Shown here: one piece after another, positions 16,944-25,549 of the stretch
Layout: each line of letters begins with the position of its first letter
Numbering within the stretch: the stretch's first letter is position 1
DNA from: Lactonifactor sp050944855
GTDB taxonomy: Bacteria; Bacillota; Clostridia; Lachnospirales; Lachnospiraceae
Reading direction: 5' to 3'
Assembly: GCA_050944855.1 (NCBI GenBank)
Contig: JBMNRU010000013.1
Coordinates: 8,494-72,493 of the forward strand
Length of the DNA stretch: 64,000 bases
Notes under the pieces: model-generated
Database searches by the model: none
Told to the model about the DNA's origin: nothing
Seen by the model: only the letters and a program-made list of their open reading frames with translations
Made by a program: the position numbers and the translations under genes

Positions 16944-18452
16944 GTGGATATTTTATCACTAATTGGACAAAGCTTTCTTACCGTATTAACGCCTTCCACT
17001 TTGCTTATGCTTATTATGGGAGTTGCTGTGGGAATTGTATTCGGTGCCATTCCGGGCCTGTCGGCCTCTATGGCGATCGCTCTGTTCCTGCCGATGACCT
17101 TTTCTATGGAAGTCACCAACGGAATCTGTACATTGGTAGCGCTTTATGTAGGAGGCGTATCAGGAGGACTGGTTTCTGCTATTTTGCTGAAAATGCCGGG
17201 AACTTCCGGATCCGTAGCCACCACGTTTGACGGTTATCCGCTGGCACAAAAAGGCCAGGCGGGACGAGCCGTGGGAATTGCTGTTATTTCTTCGTTTACC
17301 GGCGGTATGGCATCTTTTATCGTGCTGATGTTTGTAGCTCCGCAGGTGGCTAAGATCGCATTAAAGTTTTCAGCAGTGGAATATTTTGCTGTCATCTTGT
17401 TTGCTATTATGATGGTATTTTCTCTGGCAGGAAAATCTGTGCTGAAGGGAGTCATTGCAGCGATTCTGGGCCTTATGGTATCCACCGTAGGGATCGCGCC
17501 GGTAGACGGCGTGCAGAGATTCACTTTCGGTAAATCAGAACTTTTGAATGGATTTTCTATCCTGCCTACTCTGATCGGACTTTTTGCCGTGACGGAATTG
17601 TTTAATCTGGCAGAGAAGAAACGGACGGCTGACAAAGAGTCCATCATTGAACTGAAGAAAATAAAAGGGTTTGGTTTTTCATTTAAAGAGTTCTGGCAGC
17701 ATAAATATACATTTCTTCGTTCCTTTTTGATTGGATTGGGGATTGGAATTTTGCCCGGAATCGGGGATACGGCGTCTAATATGGTGTCCTATTCCGTTGC
17801 AAAGACAACGTCGAAACATCCGGAAGAATTTGGGCATGGGGCAGTAGATGGAATTATTGCGCCGGAATGTGCCAATAATGCCAGTATCGGCGGAGCATTA
17901 ATACCATTGTTATCTCTGGGTATACCGGGAGATGGCGTTACAGCGATTATTCTCGGAGGATTTATGATTCAGGGATTAACGCCGGGACCGTTGTTGTTTA
18001 CCACAAACAGGGAGTTGGTATATTCCATATTTGCGGCACTGATCGTATGTAATTTTATTATGCTTGCGCTGGAGTTTTTCGGAATGCGTGGATTTGTCAA
18101 AATGCTTCGTGTTCCCAAACATATTTTGCTGCCGATCATTATATTGATGTGTATGGTAGGAGCATTTGCCGCAAATAATCGCTTATTTGATGTGAAATCT
18201 ATTCTTTTATTTGGTGTACTGGGGTATGCCATGAAAAAATTTGATGTGCCAGTGGCTCCCTTTGTATTAAGTTTTGTACTGGGAACACTTCTGGAGACAA
18301 ACTTAAGAAGAGGAATCATGCTTACCCAGGGCAGCTTCACAGCATTTTTTACTCGTCCCATCGCAGCAGTTTTTCTTGTTGCGGCCATGGCAGCATTGAT
18401 ATTCTCTCTTGTTAAGACATTCAGAAATTATCGTCGGGAGAATGGCAGATAA
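16944..18452 (+). CDS. Tripartite tricarboxylate transporter large permease (TctA)
   Basis: A GTG start follows AAGGAGGGGG. The 502-residue protein has about 11-12 membrane segments. It carries conserved TctA loops: GAIPGLSASMAIALFLP, LKMPGTSGSVATTFDGYPL, then GIGILPGIGDTASN and LLSLGIPGDGVTAI. It is the channel-forming subunit and works with the binding protein encoded next and with TctB. These systems are driven by ion gradients and take up carboxylates. Proximity to an aldolase and aminotransferases suggests a hydroxy- or amino-substituted carboxylate. Confidence 0.94.
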   Translation: MDILSLIGQSFLTVLTPSTLLMLIMGVAVGIVFGAIPGLSASMAIALFLPMTFSMEVTNGICTLVALYVGGVSGGLVSAILLKMPGTSGSVATTFDGYPLAQKGQAGRAVGIAVISSFTGGMASFIVLMFVAPQVAKIALKFSAVEYFAVILFAIMMVFSLAGKSVLKGVIAAILGLMVSTVGIAPVDGVQRFTFGKSELLNGFSILPTLIGLFAVTELFNLAEKKRTADKESIIELKKIKGFGFSFKEFWQHKYTFLRSFLIGLGIGILPGIGDTASNMVSYSVAKTTSKHPEEFGHGAVDGIIAPECANNASIGGALIPLLSLGIPGDGVTAIILGGFMIQGLTPGPLLFTTNRELVYSIFAALIVCNFIMLALEFFGMRGFVKMLRVPKHILLPIIILMCMVGAFAANNRLFDVKSILLFGVLGYAMKKFDVPVAPFVLSFVLGTLLETNLRRGIMLTQGSFTAFFTRPIAAVFLVAAMAALIFSLVKTFRNYRRENGR

Positions 18453-18461
18453 TTCTGCAGT

Positions 18462-18493
18462 TTATAAAAAAGTAAGAACCGGTTCTTTTATAA
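18462..18493 (+). promoter_or_regulatory. Intercistronic hairpin between tctA and tctC
   Basis: AAGAACC|GGTTCTT (18474-18487) is a perfect palindrome flanked by TTATAAAA and TTTTATAA. It lies in the only sizeable gap (94 bp) inside the transporter genes. Such stems commonly stabilise or separate the mRNA of abundant binding proteins; here that is inference. Confidence 0.4.
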
Positions 18494-18546
18494 AAGTTAC
18501 AAAAAGGTAATAGAAATTTTCAATAAAACACAGGAGGTAGAGGTTT

Positions 18547-19572
18547 ATGAAAAGAAAGTTATTGGCGATATTGATGGGGACAGTGATGATTTTCTCTTTG
18601 GCTGCCTGTTCTCAGAACGACAGCGAAGGTGAAACAGAAGAAAGTACAGAGGAAGTAGCAGAAGAGGAAACAGAGAGCGAAGAACAGGAAACAGAGACAG
18701 TTTCAGCGGACTATCCGAAAAATACGATTCAGTTGATAGTACCTTCCTCTGCAGGCGGATCGACAGATTTAACAGCCAGAATTTTGGCACAGTATGCGTC
18801 TGAGATTTTAGGCCAGCAGGTCATTGTTACCAATGTAACAGGATCAAACGGAGTAATCGGTAATGAGCAGGTATTAAATGCGGATCCGGATGGCTATACC
18901 ATTTGTTTCCATCACAATGCGTTGATCACGAACAATCTGTCAGGACTTACCACTTTGAAATATGATGATTTTGCAGTTGGTCCTAATTTCTGCAGTGATG
19001 ATGCGGTAGGTATCTTTACCTCCAGCGAATACCCGGATGCAGAATCATTTATTGCAGCAGCAAAGGAACATCCCGGTGAGCTTTCCATCTGTTCTTCTAC
19101 CGGCGGTTATGCGCAGTTAATCGAGAATGCATTTGTGAAGGCAGCTGGCGTTGAGACAGTGCACACAGATCTGGGAGATAATGCAGAGCAGACAGCCGGA
19201 TTGCTTGGCGGTCATGTAAATGCTACGACTGGTTTGTTTGGAACCAATAAATCTTATATAGAATCAGGTGATATGACTATGATCGGTGTATGTTCTGAAG
19301 AAAGACTGGAGACATGTCCGGATGTTCCTACTTTCAAAGAGCAGGGTATTGACTGTGTACTGCCTGGATATCAGTTTAGTATTTTCTATCCAAAGGATAC
19401 ACCACAGGAGATTATGGACATCTTTAACGACGCTGTAAAACAGGTTACCGAAAATGAAAACGCACAGAAGGATCTGTTAGAGATCGGCGCAGTTGCGAAC
19501 TATCGTTCTGCAGAAGATAATAGAGTATATTGGAAAGATATGGATGCGCAGTTTGGTGAACTGTGGCAGTAA
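18547..19572 (+). CDS. TctC/BUG-type carboxylate-binding lipoprotein
   Basis: The 341-residue protein begins with a lipoprotein signal peptide; the lipobox FSLAAC puts the lipidated cysteine at residue 21. A glutamate-rich linker (about 26-55) follows. The BUG fold starts with YPKNTIQLIVPSSAGGSTDLTAR, where the glycine-rich loop normally contacts the carboxylate ligand. The ATG is preceded by AGGAGG. It forms a tripartite transporter with the two preceding genes, anchored to the outer face of the membrane. Ligand unknown. Confidence 0.93.
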   Translation: MKRKLLAILMGTVMIFSLAACSQNDSEGETEESTEEVAEEETESEEQETETVSADYPKNTIQLIVPSSAGGSTDLTARILAQYASEILGQQVIVTNVTGSNGVIGNEQVLNADPDGYTICFHHNALITNNLSGLTTLKYDDFAVGPNFCSDDAVGIFTSSEYPDAESFIAAAKEHPGELSICSSTGGYAQLIENAFVKAAGVETVHTDLGDNAEQTAGLLGGHVNATTGLFGTNKSYIESGDMTMIGVCSEERLETCPDVPTFKEQGIDCVLPGYQFSIFYPKDTPQEIMDIFNDAVKQVTENENAQKDLLEIGAVANYRSAEDNRVYWKDMDAQFGELWQ

Positions 19573-19601
19573 TCATAACAATTTAGCATGAGTAAGTGAT
19601 G

Positions 19602-19637
19602 AGAAACCCGAAATAGGCTGTATATTTCGGGTTTCTT
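19602..19637 (+). terminator. Strong terminator after tctC
   Basis: A 14-bp perfect stem, AGAAACCCGAAATA (19602-19615) with TATTTCGGGTTTCT (19623-19636), has a 7-nt loop and ends in T residues. It ends 35 bp before the dehydratase gene, so transcription of that gene needs read-through or a promoter in the short gap. Confidence 0.85.
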
Positions 19638-19671
19638 ATAAAATACAGGAAAGGTTTGGGAAAAGTAAGAA

Positions 19672-20643
19672 ATGGAAGCATTAACGTTACAGGATATCAG
19701 GGATGCCCAGAAAAGAATTTCTCCCTATATTTTACATACGCCGGTTTTGCGGACAGAGAGACTGGATGCGCTCTGTTATGGGAAAATTTATCTGAAAGCA
19801 GAATGTCTGCAAAATATTGGAGCCTTTAAGATAAGGGGAGCCATGAACAAAATGTTGTTATTATCAGATGAAGAGAAATGTGCGGGAGTAATCGCTTCTT
19901 CATCGGGCAACCATGCACAGGGGCTGGCTTATGCCGGAAAGGTGTTAGGTGTGGATGTGACGCTGATTCTTCCGGAAAATGCACCGGAAATTAAAGTAAA
20001 TAATACTAAAAAATTAGGTGCTCATGTGATTTCTTACGGTATTTATTCGGAGGAACGCTGGAAAAAGGTATACGAACTGGCAGAAGAAAAGGGATATGCA
20101 GTGGTTCATTCTTATAAAGATCCGCAGGTAATGGCGGGCCAGGGAACGGTGGGCTTGGAGATTTTGGAAGATCTGCCGGATGTGGATACAGTGATCATAC
20201 CGTTAGGAGGAGGCGGACTGGCGAGCGGTATCGCCACGGCGATTAAATCTGTGAATCCCAAAGTGCGGGTGATCGCAGCAGAGCCGAAAAACTGTGCCAA
20301 ATATTATGAAAGTCGAAAAGCCGGTAAGTTGGTAGAAGTGGAATTGAAGGATACAGTTGCAGATGGACTGAAATTGAATGTGCCCGCCCAGCTTCCGCAT
20401 CAGATCCTTACCGAATATGTGGATGAGATCGTTGCAGTAGAAGATGAATATATCAAAAAAGCGATTCCTATGATTGTTACAAAGGCTAAATTAGTACCGG
20501 AACCTTCCGCTGCAATTGGAATTGGGGCATTGCTTTCCGGAAAAATCGAAGTAAAAGAGCAGGAAAAGGTTTGCGTGGTGATCTCCGGCGGAAACATAGA
20601 TGGCAGTAAGCTTGCCAGTATGCTGTTTGAGGAAGAAGACTAA
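19672..20643 (+). CDS. Threonine dehydratase-like PLP ammonia-lyase (TdcB type)
   Basis: The 323-residue protein lacks the C-terminal ACT domains of biosynthetic IlvA, so it is the short catabolic type. The PLP lysine lies in AFKIRGAMNKM near residue 53, the SSGNHAQGLAY loop binds substrate, and IPLGGGGLASGIA binds the cofactor phosphate. It would deaminate threonine to 2-oxobutyrate, serine to pyruvate, or a hydroxyaspartate to oxaloacetate. 2-Oxobutyrate would be a substrate for the Vor-Ptb-Buk route, giving propionate and ATP. A dedicated role in the neighbouring carboxylate pathway is also possible. Confidence 0.88.
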   Translation: MEALTLQDIRDAQKRISPYILHTPVLRTERLDALCYGKIYLKAECLQNIGAFKIRGAMNKMLLLSDEEKCAGVIASSSGNHAQGLAYAGKVLGVDVTLILPENAPEIKVNNTKKLGAHVISYGIYSEERWKKVYELAEEKGYAVVHSYKDPQVMAGQGTVGLEILEDLPDVDTVIIPLGGGGLASGIATAIKSVNPKVRVIAAEPKNCAKYYESRKAGKLVEVELKDTVADGLKLNVPAQLPHQILTEYVDEIVAVEDEYIKKAIPMIVTKAKLVPEPSAAIGIGALLSGKIEVKEQEKVCVVISGGNIDGSKLASMLFEEED

Positions 20644-20675
20644 ATTTGAGAGCAGAAAGAAAAGGAGGACTTAAA

Positions 20676-21782
20676 ATGAAGTATTATCAGCCAGTGAATG
20701 TGATGTTTGGAACAGGTATGGCAGCAAATGTAGGAGAATTGATGAAAGAGAACGGACTCGACAGAGCGCTTATGATCGCAGATCCTTTTAATGTACGGTC
20801 CGGTCTTGCTCAAAAAATAAAGGATGCTTCCGATGGCAGGATCCTGGATGTGATCAGCGATGTGGAACCGAATCCATCTGTTGCAAATATCAATGCCTGT
20901 GCGAAAAGGGCAGAAGAGATAGGAGCCAAATGTGTAGTGGCAGTAGGTGGAGGCAGTGCTATGGATTGTGCCAAATCCACGGCGGTTGCCGTACAGTGTC
21001 ATTGCACAGGAGCGGATCTGATTGAAGGATTTGCTTTTGATCAGGCCCTTCCCGTTATTGCAATTCCTACAACGGCAGGAACCGGGAGTGAGGTGACGGC
21101 GGGAGCGGTTATCAGCGATAAAGAAAAGGGCGTGAAAGTAGCCATTTTCGGAACAGCCATTTTCCCTACGCTGGCAATTGTAGATCCGGAATTGACGTAC
21201 AGCTGTCCACCATCGGTTACTTCAAGATCTGGTATTGATGTCATTGCACATGCTCTGGATGCCATGACCAGTGTAAAAGCAAATGCGATAACGGATACCC
21301 TTGCTGTGCAGGCTGCAAAACTGGCGTTTCAGAATCTGGAAAGAGCAGTGGAAAACGGGGAAGACCGGGAAGCAAGAGATCAGATGTCACTGGCGTGTGT
21401 CACTGCAGGACTTGCTTTTTCCCAGACGGGGACAACCGGTTCCCATGCATGTTCCTACATTTTAACCTCTAAATATCAGATTCCCCATGGAGAAGCATGT
21501 GCATTTACGTTAGAACATTGGCTCAGAGAAAATGTAAAAGTAAAGCCAGAGTTAGAAACCTATGCCCGGGAAATCGGATTTTCGGATCTGGAGACATTGT
21601 GTGGTAAGATTCGGGAGATGAAAGAGAAATTTGGATTTAAAATTACACTTGCAGATGCAGGGATTTCGCTGGATGAATTAGACGAAGTTGTGGACAGCTC
21701 CATGGCATCAGGGAATATGAGCAATAATATTGCACAGATTGGACGAGAGGGTGTTAAAAATCTTTTCTTAAACTTGCGGTAA
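20676..21782 (+). CDS. Iron-containing alcohol dehydrogenase
   Basis: The ATG at 20676 is chosen because AAGGAGG lies 8 bp upstream. The 368-residue protein matches group III alcohol dehydrogenases: VVAVGGGSAMDCAKSTAV near residue 88 (NAD(P) loop), IPTTAGTGSEVTAGAVI, and metal ligands in SRSGIDVIAHALDAM and in IPHGEACAFTLEHW. It would interconvert an aldehyde and alcohol with NAD(P)H. As last gene of the unit it may reduce the aldehyde released by the HpaI-type aldolase, or act on 4-hydroxybutyrate or lactaldehyde-like compounds. Confidence 0.92.
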   Translation: MKYYQPVNVMFGTGMAANVGELMKENGLDRALMIADPFNVRSGLAQKIKDASDGRILDVISDVEPNPSVANINACAKRAEEIGAKCVVAVGGGSAMDCAKSTAVAVQCHCTGADLIEGFAFDQALPVIAIPTTAGTGSEVTAGAVISDKEKGVKVAIFGTAIFPTLAIVDPELTYSCPPSVTSRSGIDVIAHALDAMTSVKANAITDTLAVQAAKLAFQNLERAVENGEDREARDQMSLACVTAGLAFSQTGTTGSHACSYILTSKYQIPHGEACAFTLEHWLRENVKVKPELETYAREIGFSDLETLCGKIREMKEKFGFKITLADAGISLDELDEVVDSSMASGNMSNNIAQIGREGVKNLFLNLR

Positions 21783-21792
21783 GGAAAATGAG

Positions 21793-21836
21793 AGGGTCAC
21801 GGAAGTCATTTTATGTATGACTTCCGTGACCCTTTT
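21793..21836. terminator. 17-bp hairpin terminator between convergent operons
   Basis: AGGGTCACGGAAGTCAT (21793-21809) pairs perfectly with ATGACTTCCGTGACCCT (21817-21833), followed by TTTT on the plus strand. It is 10 bp after the alcohol dehydrogenase stop and 20 bp beyond the end of the minus-strand efflux operon, so it probably serves both. Confidence 0.88.
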
Positions 21837-21856
21837 ACTGTATCACCGTGTAAATA

Positions 21857-23110
21857 CTATTCATACCGCAGTGCATCGATAGGATTCAGGTTTGCAGCTT
21901 TATAGGATGGCAGCAATCCAAAGAGGATACCGATCAGCATGGAGAAAATAACAGAGCCGATAATGGCCGGTATGCTGATTGCCGTTGGTGTCTGTGAGAC
22001 TTTGGATATGATCTGGGATAAAGCGATTCCGCAGATAACGCCCAGGATTCCGCCGATACTGGTGAGTACGGCAGCCTCTGTCAGAAACTGAACGAGGATT
22101 TTTTTCTTTCTTGCTCCGATGGCTTTTTTCAGACCGATCTCACTGGTTCGCTCGGTTACGGAAACCAGCATAATATTCATAACACCGATGCCGCCTACCA
22201 GCAGGGAAATACTGGCGATCCAGAGCAGCTGGCTGTTGGTGCTGTCACTGAGAGCCTGCAGTTCCTTTGCCGTCTGCAAGAGGTCCTCTGCCCGATAAGT
22301 GATCTGGTTGTCCGAGTTTATAAGAGAACTGTTCAAAAAATCGGCAGCGGCCTGTCCTGCCACGCTCATGGCCTCAGTCGTATTGGTTCTGATCACCACG
22401 TTCTGAGGTTCGTCGTAATAGTAAATGGTGGGCCAGGAGGCCAGGGGAAGGAAGACACTTCCTGCCTGCATGTCATTATAGGTATAATAGTCACTGATGG
22501 AATTAATGACTGGTTCGTACTGTGATTTTTGCGCTACAACGCCAACGACGATAAATGGTTCGGAACGGATCTCAATGGTTTTGCCAATGGGGTCTTCACC
22601 GGCAAAGAGACTGTCAGCAGCGGACTCATCCAGAAGAGCCACTTTACTGAAATTTTTGCTGTCCGCAGGACTGAATCCACGGCCGGCTTTGATCTGATAG
22701 CCGCAGGTGGAGAGATAATCCTGGTCAATCCCGTAGATGGATGCTCCGTTCAGCTGGTTGTTCTGATAATAGATGCCTTCTGCATAATTGCGGTTTACAT
22801 AACGAGAAGCGGCTTCCACCTGATCCAGTTCGCAGATCGTCTGCAGCGTTTCTTCTGAGATGGTGTCAATTCCCTCGGGAAATCCCATATAATCCATTTC
22901 ATACGGATAATCGTCCTGGCTTAGAATAATGTCTACCGTATTGCTTCCGGAACCAATGAGGTTTTTCTTGATCTGCTCCTGGGTTCCTTTGATGGTGGAA
23001 ACAATGGAAATAATGGATGCGATTCCAATGATAATGCCGAGCATGGTCAGAAAGGAGCGCATTTTATGTGACCAGATGCCCTGAAATGATAATCGGATAT
23101 TTTCTAGCAT
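21857..23110 (-). CDS. MacB-like ABC transporter permease
   Basis: The 417-residue protein follows AAAGGAG. One N-terminal helix (about 18-40, FLTMLGIIIGIASIISIVST) is followed by a large extracellular MacB-type domain (about 45-290). Three C-terminal helices come next, with the FtsX-type loop GVMNIMLVSVTERTSEIGLK. No ATPase domain is fused; the ATPase is encoded separately at 24868-25548. It is the last gene of a four-gene operon with two adaptor proteins. In Gram-positive bacteria such systems export peptides, antibiotics or siderophore-like molecules. Substrate unknown. Confidence 0.93.
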   Translation of the reverse strand: MLENIRLSFQGIWSHKMRSFLTMLGIIIGIASIISIVSTIKGTQEQIKKNLIGSGSNTVDIILSQDDYPYEMDYMGFPEGIDTISEETLQTICELDQVEAASRYVNRNYAEGIYYQNNQLNGASIYGIDQDYLSTCGYQIKAGRGFSPADSKNFSKVALLDESAADSLFAGEDPIGKTIEIRSEPFIVVGVVAQKSQYEPVINSISDYYTYNDMQAGSVFLPLASWPTIYYYDEPQNVVIRTNTTEAMSVAGQAAADFLNSSLINSDNQITYRAEDLLQTAKELQALSDSTNSQLLWIASISLLVGGIGVMNIMLVSVTERTSEIGLKKAIGARKKKILVQFLTEAAVLTSIGGILGVICGIALSQIISKVSQTPTAISIPAIIGSVIFSMLIGILFGLLPSYKAANLNPIDALRYE

Positions 23111-23122
23111 AGCTTCTCCTTT

Positions 23123-24871
23123 CTACATGTATAAATCATTTACTGTTCCGTCTTTCAGCAAAGCGCCTTCTTTGATGTTTTTGCCGTAGGGGAAGGTGAT
23201 TCTGTCTTCACTTGTAAGACCGGATAAAATCTGAACGGTATATCCGTCGATATTTTTTACGCTTACTTCTTGCTTTTTCAGGCGATTGTTTTCACCGGCA
23301 ATATACACATAAGAAGTACCATTTTCTTCTTTGACAAACATTTTTTCTAGATAAATGGAGTCGCCGGTATCGCTGGCGCCTACTGTAGTGGAGAATCCTA
23401 CGTATTCATTGTTATGCAGGCCCTCGCCGTCTGCAATGTAGGCGGTAAATGGATAGTAAGAAGCGTTGCTGTTTCCATTTCCGTCATAGCCGTTTCCGTC
23501 CACGGGGTAAGGGGAAATCTCCCGGATCTCTGCTTCAAATGGCATACCGGTTTCATAGGAGGTACCGTTTAACAGATGCCCTACTTGAATCTGTCCCAGC
23601 ATTAATTCGCTGATAGTGCCCTGTACATATAATCCTTCGGTACTTTCTACCACCAGAAATGCCTGTCCGTTTTGCTCTCCCTTTTCCGGATCACCCACAC
23701 TTTTTACAATGCCCTTTACCGTGCTGGTAACCTGCTGATCATTTAGGCTTTTTTCAATCTGTGCGATACGAAGCTCACATTGCCGGATATCCAGGTTCAA
23801 AGTTCTGAGTTCCTGCTGTTTTTCCCGGATCATGCGATTTAATTCTTCTCTGGTATAGCCATCCTGCATCATAAAGTCATCGCCGGGTCCTTCGTCCGGA
23901 ATCGTGATGTCGTCACCGGGTTCCTCCTCCGAAGGAGTATCGTCACCGGGCGTTTCCGGCGGAAGTTCTTCCATTTCATCTGCCGGATACAGTGTTACGG
24001 CATAAGTTTTTCCATCCTCGTATTGTCCTAATCGGGATCCATTGATAAAAATAGAAGCGATCAGCTCTCCAGTGGATGTATCTGCCTGTCGGAGGGCAAT
24101 ATAAAAGCAGATTCCGTTTGCTTTTGCTGTATTTAGAAAGCTGCCGGAAATACGGACTTTGTAATCTTCTGTATATTTGCCCAGATAGCAGCGGGGATTT
24201 TCCTTCGTACCCTCTCCCAGATATTCACTGTTCTCATCGATGCAGTCATACGATGGGATCTGAGGGGTAGGTTCGGGTTCCGGTGTTGGTTCTGGTTCCG
24301 GCTCTGGTGTTGGTTCCGGTTCCGGAGTCGGCTCGGGTTCTGTCGTTGGATCGGACTCCGGATCTGAAGAAGAGCCAGGTTCCGGTTCTGTTTTGAGAGC
24401 GGATGTAGTGTTCGTATTCACGGAGAGGGGGATTATGCCGCCTGTGGTGTTTGAACCGGAGGAGTAAGCTACCGGTGATGTGCCTTTTAGACGGCTGATT
24501 TCCCCTTCCAGGCCTTTTTTCTGGATTTCCAGGCCTTCTTTGTCCAGTTTTTCAGATTCCAGATTCAGGCTGGTCATGGTCAGATCAAAGGAGAGAAGAG
24601 GCGTACCTACTTCCACCGTGTCTCCCTCCTGCACAAAAACCTCGTCAACCACCTGTTTCTCGTTTAGATGAATTTCCTGGGAAGCGTTGGACGTTACGCT
24701 GCCGGAAATACTGACGTCGCTGCCCCAATAGCCATAGTTCAGATCACTGACAGGAACCACAGTAACGATTTTTCCGGTAGTTTTCCTGACTGCAAATACG
24801 ATTCCGATCACTGCAAGCAGGAGAAGAACAGCGCCGCCCAGGATTACGGTTATTTTTTTCTTTTTTGTCAT
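23123..24871 (-). CDS. Efflux adaptor (HlyD/MacA family) with a large domain in the coiled-coil hairpin
   Basis: The 582-residue protein is much longer than usual MacA-like adaptors (about 350-420). Residues 8-28 are a membrane anchor. A lipoyl-like barrel (about 50-97) leads into the first coiled-coil arm (about 98-130). Residues 131-338 interrupt the hairpin. They contain a serine/threonine-rich part, a (PEPT)n stretch at about 162-204, a compact domain with cysteines 210 and 228, and an acidic PGDD-rich linker. The second arm runs from 339 to 380 and the barrel and membrane-proximal domains follow. The inserted domain would sit at the tip facing the cell wall. The gene overlaps the ATPase gene (ATGA), so it is translationally coupled. 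The insert's role is unknown. Confidence 0.88.
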   Translation of the reverse strand: MTKKKKITVILGGAVLLLLAVIGIVFAVRKTTGKIVTVVPVSDLNYGYWGSDVSISGSVTSNASQEIHLNEKQVVDEVFVQEGDTVEVGTPLLSFDLTMTSLNLESEKLDKEGLEIQKKGLEGEISRLKGTSPVAYSSGSNTTGGIIPLSVNTNTTSALKTEPEPGSSSDPESDPTTEPEPTPEPEPTPEPEPEPTPEPEPTPQIPSYDCIDENSEYLGEGTKENPRCYLGKYTEDYKVRISGSFLNTAKANGICFYIALRQADTSTGELIASIFINGSRLGQYEDGKTYAVTLYPADEMEELPPETPGDDTPSEEEPGDDITIPDEGPGDDFMMQDGYTREELNRMIREKQQELRTLNLDIRQCELRIAQIEKSLNDQQVTSTVKGIVKSVGDPEKGEQNGQAFLVVESTEGLYVQGTISELMLGQIQVGHLLNGTSYETGMPFEAEIREISPYPVDGNGYDGNGNSNASYYPFTAYIADGEGLHNNEYVGFSTTVGASDTGDSIYLEKMFVKEENGTSYVYIAGENNRLKKQEVSVKNIDGYTVQILSGLTSEDRITFPYGKNIKEGALLKDGTVNDLYM

Positions 24872-25548
24872 ATGGCACCTCCTGCAGAAGTAAGCTGTCC
24901 ATCCCGGATGGTTATGGTCTTTTTGGCATGAGAAGCAATTTCTGCGTCATGGGTAATCATGAGAATGGAAACCCCTTCTTCGTTTAAGTCTTTAAAAAGT
25001 TCCATTACCTGTGCCCCGGATTTGGTGTCAAGGGCGCCGGTGGGTTCATCGGCCAGCAGGATTTTAGGATTGTTTACCAATGCCCTTGCAATGGCAACCC
25101 GCTGCTTCTGACCGCCGGATAACTGGTTGGGTTTAAAATCTAAGCGGTCGCCCAGTCCCACTCGTTCCAGAGCTGCCTTTGCCCGTTCATGCCGTTCTGC
25201 TTTCGGTACGTTTGCGTAAGTCAGAGGCAGTTCTACGTTTTCCAGCGCCGACTGACGCGGCAGCAGCTGGAAGCTCTGAAATACAAAGCCGATCTTATTC
25301 AGACGGATATCAGAGCGTTCATTATCAGAGCAATTGCTGATATCCTGACCGTCCAGTAAAAAGGTACCGGAGGTGGCGGTGTCCAGACAGCCAATAATAT
25401 TCATCAGAGTAGTTTTACCGGAACCGGAGGGCCCCATAATGGCTATGTATTCTCCTTCTTCCATGGAGAAGGTAATGTTTTTCAGCACGGGGACGACCAT
25501 TTTTCCCTGATAATAATCTTTACAAACATCTTGGATTTCCAGGATCAT
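24868..25548 (-). CDS. MacB/LolD-type ABC transporter ATPase
   Basis: The ATG at 25548 is preferred; an in-frame GTG at 25560 is possible. About 226 residues carry the Walker A motif GPSGSGKTT, the Q-loop FVFQSFQLLP, the signature LSGGQKQRVAIARAL, Walker B ILLADEPTGALD and the H-loop MITHD. It energises the permease encoded two genes downstream. Its start region overlaps the end of the preceding adaptor gene and its stop overlaps the next start, so the operon is tightly coupled. Confidence 0.95.
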   Translation of the reverse strand: MILEIQDVCKDYYQGKMVVPVLKNITFSMEEGEYIAIMGPSGSGKTTLMNIIGCLDTATSGTFLLDGQDISNCSDNERSDIRLNKIGFVFQSFQLLPRQSALENVELPLTYANVPKAERHERAKAALERVGLGDRLDFKPNQLSGGQKQRVAIARALVNNPKILLADEPTGALDTKSGAQVMELFKDLNEEGVSILMITHDAEIASHAKKTITIRDGQLTSAGGAI

Positions 25549-25549
25549 G

